A DNA stretch of 14,008 nucleotides from the NCBI GenBank assembly GCA_050255995.1, contig JBFWIM010000042.1, positions 1 to 14,008 on the forward strand, given 5' to 3'. Below, piece after piece: positions 1-5,555 of the stretch. Source of the stretch: Intestinibacillus sp050255995 (lineage in GTDB: Bacteria > Bacillota > Clostridia > Oscillospirales > Butyricicoccaceae). The notes below the pieces were generated by a model. The model saw only the letters and a list, made by a program, of their open reading frames with translations. It searched no databases and was not told the origin of the DNA. The position numbers and the translations under genes are program-made. Position 1 is the stretch's first letter, and the number at the start of each line of letters is the position of its first letter.

Positions 1-2
1 AC

Positions 3-101
3 GTGGATGTGCGGGATACGGAGGGTGCGCTGATCGAAAACTGCACGTTTACAATGTTCTACCCGGGCCTGCGTGTGGAAGACGGGTGGCTGGCTGATTG
101 A
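3..101 (+). CDS. C-terminal end of an unidentified protein (partial)
   Basis: An open frame enters from the left edge and stops with TGA at 99-101. It encodes 32 visible residues that include NCTFTMFYPGL and end in DGWLAD. The frame overlaps the TTG start of mutY by the 4-base TTGA, so it is probably the upstream, translationally coupled gene of the same operon. The fragment is too short for me to assign a family. The strand and the stop are well supported by the overlap with mutY. Confidence 0.55.
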   Translation: MDVRDTEGALIENCTFTMFYPGLRVEDGWLAD

Positions 102-1141
102 CCGGCGCGCTGTGCGCGCCGCTTCTCGACTGGTACCGTACGGAGGCGCGCCCGCTGCCCTGGAGGGAAAACCGCGACCCTTACCGCGTGTGGCTGAGCG
201 AGATCATGCTGCAGCAGACCCGGGTGGAGACAGTGATTCCGTATTTTGAGCGCTTCCTGCGCGTATGCCCGACTGTGCATGCGCTTGCCGCAGCAGATGA
301 ACAGACCTATCTGAAACTGTGGGAAGGGCTTGGCTATTACAGCCGTGTGCGCAACCTGCACCGCGCAGCCGTATGCATTTGCGAGGACTATGGCGGAAGC
401 TTTCCGGGAGCGTATGAGGAGCTGCTCGCGTTGCCCGGCGTGGGTGACTACACGGCCGGCGCGGTTGCGTCAATTGCGTTTGGGCAATCTGTTCCTGCGG
501 TGGACGGTAATGTGCTGCGCGTGGTCGCGCGGCTAACGGCGGATACGCGTTTTGTATCCGATCCAGCGGTGAAGAAAGACCTGCGCGCGCAGGTGCAGGC
601 CATTCTGCCGGATGATCCCGGCGCGTTCAATCAGGCGCTGATGGAGCTTGGCGCGGTGGTCTGTATTCCCAACGGCGCGCCGAAATGCGGTGAATGTCCG
701 GTGCGGCACCTTTGTGAAGGCGCAGCCAGCGGCCTGGCGGCGTCGCTGCCGAATAAAGCCGCAAAGAAGGCGCGGCAGGTGGTAGAGAGGACGGTCTTTC
801 TGCTGCGGCACAAGCGCAGGGTTGCGCTGCGCCGCCGGCCGGATTCCGGACTGCTGGCCGGGCTGTGGGAATTTCCCGGTGCCGAACAACACCTGTCGCC
901 GGCTGAAGCGCGTGCCTTTCTGGCTGCGCAGGGCTGCCCGCCGGAACAGTTGCTCTCGCTACGTCCTGCAAAGCACATTTTTACACATGTGGAGTGGCGC
1001 ATGACGGGTTATTTCGCCGAGCTGGCAGACTATCCGGCGGATACGGATCTGACATTTGTCACGCCGTCCGCGCTGCGCGAGGGGTATGCTTTGCCCAGTG
1101 CGTTCCGTGCGTTCCTCAGGGTGCTGGAGGGAGAGTCATGA
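98..1141 (+). CDS. mutY: A/G-specific adenine DNA glycosylase MutY
   Basis: MutY removes adenine mispaired with guanine or 8-oxoguanine in base-excision repair. The 347-residue product has the full family layout. Glu35 in LSEIMLQQT is the catalytic glutamate. A helix-hairpin-helix lies at about 110-130 (LPGVGDYTAGAVAS), with the catalytic aspartate at 136 (AVDGNV). The [4Fe-4S] cysteines are C189, C197, C200 and C206. There are seven residues between the first two cysteines rather than the six of E. coli MutY. The C-terminal third, from about 225, is the NUDIX-like 8-oxoG recognition domain (GLLAGLWEFPG). The TTG start at 98 is chosen because it gives the normal N-terminus (LLDWYRTEARPLPW) and a TTGA overlap with the gene before it. 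The stop overlaps the next ATG (ATGA), indicating an operon. Confidence 0.95.
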   Translation: MTGALCAPLLDWYRTEARPLPWRENRDPYRVWLSEIMLQQTRVETVIPYFERFLRVCPTVHALAAADEQTYLKLWEGLGYYSRVRNLHRAAVCICEDYGGSFPGAYEELLALPGVGDYTAGAVASIAFGQSVPAVDGNVLRVVARLTADTRFVSDPAVKKDLRAQVQAILPDDPGAFNQALMELGAVVCIPNGAPKCGECPVRHLCEGAASGLAASLPNKAAKKARQVVERTVFLLRHKRRVALRRRPDSGLLAGLWEFPGAEQHLSPAEARAFLAAQGCPPEQLLSLRPAKHIFTHVEWRMTGYFAELADYPADTDLTFVTPSALREGYALPSAFRAFLRVLEGES

Positions 1142-1632
1142 ATTACGAAACCGTTGTACACACGATTCCGCCGCTGTTCGCACCGGACTCCCGCGTGCTC
1201 ATGCTGGGATCGATTCCGAGCCCAAAGTCGCGCGAGGTTGGGTTCTTTTATGGGCACCCGCAGAACCGGTATTGGCGCGTGCTGGCGGCCATACTCGGCG
1301 AGGATGCGCCGCAGAGCATAGCGGAAAAGCGTGCGATGTGTTTACGGCACGGAATTGCCATGTGGGACGTACTCGCGTCATGCGAGATCGTCGGCGCGGG
1401 AGACAGTACCATCCGCAACCCCATGCCGAACGATCTTGCAGGTTTGGTAGCAAAAACACAGGTGCGCGCGGTTTTTGCTACCGGGCAGAAGGCTGCGGCG
1501 CTCTATCGTAAATACTGCGAGCGGCAGACCGGCCTTCCGGTCACCGCACTGCCCTCCACCAGTCCGGCGAACGCTGCATGGACATTTGAGCGCTTATGTG
1601 AGGCATACCGTGTTATTCTACCATACCTATAA
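1138..1632 (+). CDS. DNA-deoxyinosine (hypoxanthine-DNA) glycosylase, uracil-DNA glycosylase superfamily
   Basis: The predicted 164-residue enzyme belongs to the UDG-superfamily branch that removes deaminated adenine (hypoxanthine), and possibly uracil, from DNA. The N-terminal block, residues about 22-48, reads LMLGSIPSPKSREVGFFYGHPQNRYW, the signature of this family. The segment GIAMWDVLASCEIVGAGDSTI and the C-terminal LPSTSPANAAW also fit a UDG fold. The ATG at 1138 is preferred over the longer in-frame start at 994, which would lie deep inside mutY. It overlaps the mutY stop as ATGA and has GGAGGGAG at 1126-1133. Lying between mutY and thpR, it is probably co-expressed as a small nucleic-acid maintenance operon. 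Substrate preference cannot be read from the sequence. Confidence 0.85.
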   Translation: MNYETVVHTIPPLFAPDSRVLMLGSIPSPKSREVGFFYGHPQNRYWRVLAAILGEDAPQSIAEKRAMCLRHGIAMWDVLASCEIVGAGDSTIRNPMPNDLAGLVAKTQVRAVFATGQKAAALYRKYCERQTGLPVTALPSTSPANAAWTFERLCEAYRVILPYL

Positions 1633-1662
1633 AAGGATGTATAGATTGCTGGAGGTGAGTGC

Positions 1663-2199
1663 ATGAGGCTGTTTGTTGCGTTTCTGTTTGAGGAGAAGAC
1701 GCACCGGGCCCTGCTGGACGTGCAGGAGCGGCTGCGGAAGGCGGCGGGGCGCGGCAATTTTACCCGGCCGCAAAATCTGCACCTGACCCTTGGCTTTTTG
1801 GGAGAAACGCCGCCCGAACGTCTTTCCGCCGCCAAGCAGGCGGTGACGCGCACGCCGATGCAGCCGCTCGCGCTGGTATTTGACCACCTTGGCAGCTTCC
1901 GGCAGCAGGGGAACGACCTGTGGTGGGCGGGTCTGCGAAGAGATTCTGCGCTGACGGCTACCCAGCGGGCTCTGGCGGCGGCGCTGGCGCAGGAGGGTTT
2001 CCGTCTGGAGAACCGCCGCTTTCAGCCGCACTTGACGCTGGCCAGACAGGTGCCGCCGGATACGCGAATGGACCGTGCAGCGCTGCTGCCCTCGCCGATT
2101 GCCGCGCCCATATCGCACATCAGCCTGATGCTTTCCGAGCGGATTGACGGCGTGCTGACCTATACCGAGCTGTTCTCACACGGGGCGGGAGGATCATAA
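1663..2199 (+). CDS. thpR: RNA 2',3'-cyclic phosphodiesterase ThpR (2H/LigT family)
   Basis: This 178-residue protein is of standard length for the 2H phosphoesterase family, which hydrolyses 2',3'-cyclic RNA ends and was first described as 2'-5' RNA ligase. Both HxTx catalytic motifs are present: H40-L-T42-L (NLHLTLGFLG) and H123-L-T125-L (FQPHLTLAR). The N-terminus MRLFVAFLFEE is typical. GGAGG at 1651-1655 sits seven bases before the ATG. The gene follows the glycosylase gene by 30 bases on the same strand and ends just before a strong hairpin, so it is likely the last gene of the mutY operon. Its cellular role in clostridia is not established. Confidence 0.93.
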   Translation: MRLFVAFLFEEKTHRALLDVQERLRKAAGRGNFTRPQNLHLTLGFLGETPPERLSAAKQAVTRTPMQPLALVFDHLGSFRQQGNDLWWAGLRRDSALTATQRALAAALAQEGFRLENRRFQPHLTLARQVPPDTRMDRAALLPSPIAAPISHISLMLSERIDGVLTYTELFSHGAGGS

Positions 2200-2200
2200 T

Positions 2201-2244
2201 AAAAAAGAAGTCTCCGGATGTAGTATCCGGAGACTTCTTTTTTT
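2201..2244. terminator. Bidirectional intrinsic terminator between thpR and uraA
   Basis: A perfect 15-base stem (2205-2219 pairing with 2225-2239) closes a 5-base loop. A-rich sequence lies on the left and a T run on the right, so it can end thpR transcription on + and uraA transcription on -. The two genes converge here with about 50 bases between their stops. Confidence 0.93.
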
Positions 2245-2249
2245 ATGGT

Positions 2250-3560
2250 TCAGGACGGCGCAGTCGGTTCCTGCATCTGATCCTCCGGCAGGTCGTTCGA
2301 CCAGCGGAGCTTATCAAACAGGTAAAACAGCAGGCTGAGCGCCATGCCGATGACGGCGGCCAGCACCATGCCCTTGAGTTCGACATCGCCGAACTGGAGC
2401 GCGATGCCGGACAGGCCGACCACGAACACGATCGAGGTCAGCGTCAGGTTGCGGTTACGGCTGTAATCGACCTTGTGGTCTACCAGAATGCGCAGGCCGG
2501 CGGTGCCGATCATGCCGTAGAGCAGGAAGGAGATGCCGCCGATGACCGGGGGCGGGATGGTCTGAATCAGCGCGGCGAGCGGCCCGACGAACGAGCAGAT
2601 GATGGACAGCACGGCCGCACCTGCAATGACGCGCACGGAATAGACCTTGGTCATCGCCATGACGCCGATGTTCTCGCCATACGTTGTGGTCGGCACAGAG
2701 CCGATGAAGCCAGAAAGCATGGTGGAAAAGTTGTCCGCAAACAGCGAGCGGTGCAGGCCGGGATCCTTCAGCAGGTCTCGGCCGATGATTTTGCTTGTTA
2801 CCAGCTGATGGCCGATATGCTCGGACGCGATGACCAGAATGACGGGCAGAACGATCAGCATGGCCTCCAGGTTAAATTTCGGCGTCTGCCAGTTGGGCAT
2901 GGAGAAGAGCGGCGTATGAATGGCGGCGAGCAGTTGCTCTTTGGTGATAACGCCGGTGAACGCCGCCGCGACATAGCCCGAGATGATCGCAATCAGGATC
3001 GGGATGACGGACAGGAATTTGCGGAACAGCACGTTGCCGAATACGGCCACGCCCAGTGTGACGCAGAACACAATGACGTTCTGGGAAAGCACCTGCGGCA
3101 CGGCCTCTGTCGGCACGACCAGACCGGTCGACGCGGCTGTGCCGGCGAGCTCCAGCCCGATGAGCGCCACGACAGGACCCATCGCCGCAGGCGGCAGCAC
3201 GACATTGATCCACTGCGTGCCGAATTTCCAGATGATGACGGCCAGCACACAGCCGAGCGCGCCGACCGCCACAAAGCCGCCGAGCGCGTAGCTGTAGCCC
3301 CATTTGGCGATAACAATGCCCGCCGGCGCCAGAAACGCGAAGCTGGAGCCGAGGTATGCCGGAGCCTTACCTTTGGTGATCAGAATGAAGAGTAGCGTAC
3401 CCACACCGTTCATGAAGAGCACAATCGCCGGATTGATGCCGAAAATAAACGGCACCAGAACGGACGCGCCGAACATGGCGAACATATGCTGGATAGACAG
3501 CGGTATCAGCAGCTTCACCGGCACCTTGTCCTCTACCTGGATAATTTTACGGTTATCCAA
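2250..3560 (-). CDS. uraA: Uracil/xanthine permease, NCS2 family (UraA-like)
   Basis: This 436-residue membrane protein of the nucleobase:cation symporter-2 family would import uracil (or a related base) with protons. It has the family's usual length and hydrophobic pattern, about 14 membrane segments. The conserved substrate-site glutamates appear as E247 (IASEHIGH) and E296 (TTTYGENIGVM), with NRNLT near the C-terminus. UraA-type uracil transport is the best guess over xanthine, but the sequence does not settle it. The start is TTG at 3560-3558, supported by a GGGGGT ribosome site at 3568-3573, seven bases upstream. It is a single-gene unit with its own promoter, divergent from dpaA and convergent with thpR. 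The short leader, about 25 bases, leaves no room for a PyrR attenuator or a purine riboswitch. Confidence 0.88.
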   Translation of the reverse strand: MDNRKIIQVEDKVPVKLLIPLSIQHMFAMFGASVLVPFIFGINPAIVLFMNGVGTLLFILITKGKAPAYLGSSFAFLAPAGIVIAKWGYSYALGGFVAVGALGCVLAVIIWKFGTQWINVVLPPAAMGPVVALIGLELAGTAASTGLVVPTEAVPQVLSQNVIVFCVTLGVAVFGNVLFRKFLSVIPILIAIISGYVAAAFTGVITKEQLLAAIHTPLFSMPNWQTPKFNLEAMLIVLPVILVIASEHIGHQLVTSKIIGRDLLKDPGLHRSLFADNFSTMLSGFIGSVPTTTYGENIGVMAMTKVYSVRVIAGAAVLSIICSFVGPLAALIQTIPPPVIGGISFLLYGMIGTAGLRILVDHKVDYSRNRNLTLTSIVFVVGLSGIALQFGDVELKGMVLAAVIGMALSLLFYLFDKLRWSNDLPEDQMQEPTAPS

Positions 3561-3591
3561 AAATTTTACCCCCTTTTATTTTTTCCTACCT

Positions 3592-3621
3592 AGTATAGCA
3601 CACCGCTCTGCGGTTTTCCAA
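3592..3621 (-). promoter_or_regulatory. Sigma-A-type promoter of uraA
   Basis: On the minus strand, TTGGAA (3621-3616) and TATACT (3597-3592) are separated by 18 bases. A TG sits one base before the -10, as in extended -10 promoters. Transcription would begin near 3585, just ahead of the uraA ribosome site. The spacer contains ACCGC-N3-GCGGT (3602-3614), which could be an operator. Confidence 0.6.
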
Positions 3622-3658
3622 GGTGCAATTGTGCCTGTGCACAAAAAAACAGAAGCCG

Positions 3659-3687
3659 CACCCGAAATGGCGCGGCGGCATAGCATG
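3659..3687 (+). promoter_or_regulatory. Possible sigma-K-type promoter of dpaA
   Basis: CACC at 3659-3662 and CATAGCATG at 3679-3687 are 16 bases apart. This fits the Bacillus sigma-K pattern mACm-N16-CATAnnnTA at all but the last base. Sigma-K drives spoVF (dpaAB) in B. subtilis. A start near 3694 would leave a short leader, so the assignment is tentative. Confidence 0.4.
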
Positions 3688-3711
3688 AAGCAGAGGGGAG
3701 GAGTCCAGTCT

Positions 3712-4112
3712 ATGAAAAAAGCAGCAGCCCTCGCAGTCGTCGGCGGCGACCTGCGGCAGGCTTATCTGGCGCGCCTTTTGCGCGCCGACGGACATGAGGT
3801 TTCGGTCTATGCGCTGGAACGGCAGGCGCTTGAACCGTCCATCCATGTCATACATGATCCGAAGGTTGATTTTGCTGCCATGCAGGCGATCATTCTGCCG
3901 GTACCCGTACTGCAAGATGAAAAGTATCTGAATGCGCCTCTTTCAAACGCGCCGCACCGGATTGAAACGATCTTTGACAGCATTCCGTCCGGCAAGCTGA
4001 CGCTGGGCGGCTCCGTACAGCCGTCCGTACAGGATTACGCAGCCGTATGCCATGTGGATTTTCGGGATTACTTAACGCGGGAGGAACTCGCGGTCAGAAA
4101 TGCCGTCCCGAC
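3712..4112 (+). CDS. dpaA: Dipicolinate synthase subunit A, N-terminal part of a gene split by an inserted element
   Basis: DpaA (SpoVFA) and DpaB convert dihydrodipicolinate to dipicolinic acid in the mother cell, for loading into the spore core. The fragment begins at ATG 3712 with GAGGGGAGGAG about eight bases upstream. It carries the first 133 codons, including the nucleotide-binding-like start AAALAVVGGDLRQAYLARLL (residues 4-23) and DYLTREELAVRNAVPT. The expected continuation AEGAIQIAMEE is missing at 4113 and reappears in phase at 11795, after 7.68 kb. Without excision the frame runs on through element DNA to a TAG at 4489-4491. That would give a 259-residue hybrid whose last ~125 residues are antisense to the P-loop gene and look meaningless. 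Joining at CCGAC gives 292 residues, close to the B. subtilis SpoVFA length (about 297). I read this as a developmentally or occasionally restored gene, not a decayed one, because neither half carries an internal stop or frameshift. Confidence 0.9.
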
Positions 4113-4116
4113 GGCA
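4101..4116. repeat. attL: left junction of the dpaA-interrupting element
   Basis: The junction is a perfect 7-2-7 palindrome, TGCCGTC-CC-GACGGCA, in the V-P-T-A codons of dpaA. A short inverted repeat around a two-base centre is the expected form of a serine recombinase crossover site. CCGAC (4108-4112) recurs in the same orientation at 11790-11794 on the right side. The exact crossover dinucleotide is inferred. Confidence 0.7.
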
Positions 4117-4662
4117 TCAGCGAAAATACCACGTTATCGTATCGTCTTCAAACTCCGGCGAAAGAACAACCTCAAAAAAGGCATGTACGCTTTCGGGAAG
4201 ATTTTCAAGCGGACCGTCATTATCAAAATAATAATCATATCGGTAATTGAGCACGGAATCATCCGCACGGTTGCCAAGCGCGCCCTCAGCTTCGATCTCA
4301 CGGCGGCGTACCAGCATGGTTCGGCAGCAGTCGCCCACCGCAAGGCGGAAACGCGCAATTTCCTCAGGTTCCCGGATGTGGACAAACAGCACCCGGTCGC
4401 CGCTTTCAAGAAATTCGATATATTGCTGCATGCAGTAGGAAAAGGACAGGTCATTGAATGCGGTAAAGATCTCTTTGAGCTGCGCAAGTAGCAGGCGTGC
4501 CTCCGGGGTTTTGCGGCCGTCCCAGCCCCCGCATCTGGCAATCTCAAGGATTGGCGTAATGGACGAGACCGTTCGCACGCTGTAAAATTGTGCTGCCAGC
4601 GCGCAGATGGTATCCTTACCGACTCCGCCGCGCCCGTTCACGATGATGACATGTTTGTCCAA
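4117..4662 (-). CDS. P-loop NTPase, deoxynucleoside monophosphate kinase-like
   Basis: The 181-residue product begins MDKHVIIVNGRGGVGKDT, a Walker A motif (residues 9-18) in the style of dNMP/adenylate-type kinases. A lid-like segment follows at about 115-135 (TMLVRRREIEAEGALGNRADD), then NYRYDYYFDNDGPLENL, which resembles the C-terminal part of small nucleotide kinases. It could phosphorylate a nucleotide, but the true substrate is unknown. The start is TTG at 4662-4660, with GGAGG ten bases upstream; no ATG lies near enough upstream of the P-loop. The stop (complement of 4117-4119) directly abuts the attL palindrome, so the gene marks the left end of the element. It has its own promoter and is separated from tetR by a terminator. 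It lies opposite the run-on frame of interrupted dpaA. Confidence 0.7.
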   Translation of the reverse strand: MDKHVIIVNGRGGVGKDTICALAAQFYSVRTVSSITPILEIARCGGWDGRKTPEARLLLAQLKEIFTAFNDLSFSYCMQQYIEFLESGDRVLFVHIREPEEIARFRLAVGDCCRTMLVRRREIEAEGALGNRADDSVLNYRYDYYFDNDGPLENLPESVHAFFEVVLSPEFEDDTITWYFR

Positions 4663-4695
4663 TTTGCGTTATCCTCCGTTTTGTGATGCTTATCC

Positions 4696-4724
4696 ATTAT
4701 ATCAGGATCTGTCGGTCTTGTCAT
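4696..4724 (-). promoter_or_regulatory. Sigma-A promoter of the P-loop kinase-like gene
   Basis: On the minus strand a perfect TATAAT (4701-4696) lies 17 bases after ATGACA (4724-4719). This is close to the housekeeping consensus and 30-40 bases before the TTG start. It suggests the gene is expressed in vegetative cells independently of tetR. Confidence 0.7.
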
Positions 4725-4755
4725 CGGTCAGAATCACGGTTCCATGGTTCGGACG

Positions 4756-4788
4756 AAAAAGTATGGCAGGACGGGCCGCCTGCCATAC
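4756..4788 (-). terminator. Intrinsic terminator after tetR
   Basis: A perfect 10-base stem (4761-4770 with 4779-4788) encloses an 8-base loop. On the minus strand it is followed by TTTTT (4760-4756). It lies about 40 bases beyond the tetR stop and separates tetR from the kinase-like gene. Confidence 0.75.
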
Positions 4789-4825
4789 ATGGGCTGCATA
4801 TACCGGATTGCGCCCGGGTTATCAT

Positions 4826-5383
4826 TTATCCGGCGGTCAGCAGCGTTTTTCCAAGAAGCTCGTCCAGCATATCGATCAGCATTACTCTGGACAGGCGGTT
4901 TTCCTGCAGCAGCCATTTGGAGAGCACGCCGATGACGCCGGATGCAATATACTGTGCAATATAACTCTCCTTTTCCCGCGGGGCATTGGATACCGACAAG
5001 CGGCACTCCTCAATGATGCGCATCATTTTATCCTTGAAGCCGTCTGAACCGACCGCGCGCAGAAGGGAGCAGACCATTTCCCGATTTTCCTCCAGATAAT
5101 CGACCGCCTGCTCCAGCACCGGGCGCAGGGATTGGTGTTCCGGGCTGGGAAGAATCCCGGTCAACATGGAGCGAAAATCCGCAATCATTTCATTTTCGAT
5201 CTTTTCCCGCAGGTCGTATACATCCCGATAGTGCACATAAAAGGTGCCCCGGTTAATGTCCGCGCGATCCACAACATCGGTCACCGTAATGTCCTTAAAT
5301 TCCTTTTCCAGCATCAGCTCGGCCAGTGCCTGCCGCAATAGGCGTTTCGTACGCCGGATCCGCCGGTCCTCCGTCTGTGCCAT
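4826..5383 (-). CDS. TetR/AcrR-family transcriptional regulator
   Basis: This 185-residue protein has an N-terminal helix-turn-helix of the TetR type: RRTKRLLRQALAELMLEKEFKDITVTDVVDRADINRGTFYVHYRD, about residues 10-54. The less conserved C-terminal ligand-binding half resembles the short TetR C-terminal domains common in Firmicutes. The ATG at 5383-5381 is chosen for its GGGAGG (5395-5390), six bases upstream, and because MAQTEDRRIRRTK is a normal TetR start; the longer frame upstream reads non-coding spacer. The gene is divergent from the MMPL transporter gene across a 172-base AT-rich spacer. By the usual logic of such pairs it probably represses the transporter operon, and perhaps itself, until a ligand binds. 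The ligand is unknown. Confidence 0.88.
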   Translation of the reverse strand: MAQTEDRRIRRTKRLLRQALAELMLEKEFKDITVTDVVDRADINRGTFYVHYRDVYDLREKIENEMIADFRSMLTGILPSPEHQSLRPVLEQAVDYLEENREMVCSLLRAVGSDGFKDKMMRIIEECRLSVSNAPREKESYIAQYIASGVIGVLSKWLLQENRLSRVMLIDMLDELLGKTLLTAG

Positions 5384-5471
5384 AATGAACCTCCCGATAA
5401 AAATTTTTTCTATTAATGCACACAAATCAAAATAGATGTACGTTAGTAGACAGATATCGTTTAATTGACGG

Positions 5472-5500
5472 TTGTGTATATTTATATCCTGATTTATACT
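5472..5500 (+). promoter_or_regulatory. Probable promoter of the MMPL transporter operon
   Basis: TTGTGT (5472-5477) and TATACT (5495-5500) are separated by 17 bases, about 56 bases before the preferred GTG start. They lie in the tetR-MMPL spacer, which is much more AT-rich than the genes on both sides. The TetR operator is expected here, but I see no clean long palindrome. Confidence 0.5.
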
Positions 5501-5555
5501 ATACCACGGATTGATAATAAACGCAATGTACGTTTTCGGGAAGGTTGGTGTTTTT

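Noticed and set aside
994..1137. N-terminal extension of the deoxyinosine glycosylase
   Set aside because: This stretch reads mutY in another frame. The ATG at 1138 with ATGA overlap and ribosome site gives the normal family N-terminus.
2475..3395. A 306-codon plus-strand frame opposite uraA
   Set aside because: The product is Asp/Arg/His/Gln-rich with no domain, as expected for the complement of a membrane protein gene. uraA is unmistakable on the other strand.
3561..3711. Riboswitch or attenuator in the uraA-dpaA spacer
   Set aside because: The uraA promoter leaves only about 25 bases of leader, and no aptamer-like or terminator-like structure is present.
3304..4491. A single 395-residue gene covering the uraA upstream region, the dpaA half and the element's left end
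   Set aside because: The first ~136 codons are antisense to uraA and its promoter, and the last ~125 are antisense to the kinase-like gene. Only 3712-4112 matches DpaA.
4183..5543. Near-identical 18-base stretches at 4183-4200 and 5526-5543 (17 of 18 match)
   Set aside because: The first lies within codons of the kinase-like gene (PESVHA region) and the second just before the transporter start. No extension of similarity is seen on either side, so I treat it as chance; it is not an att site.
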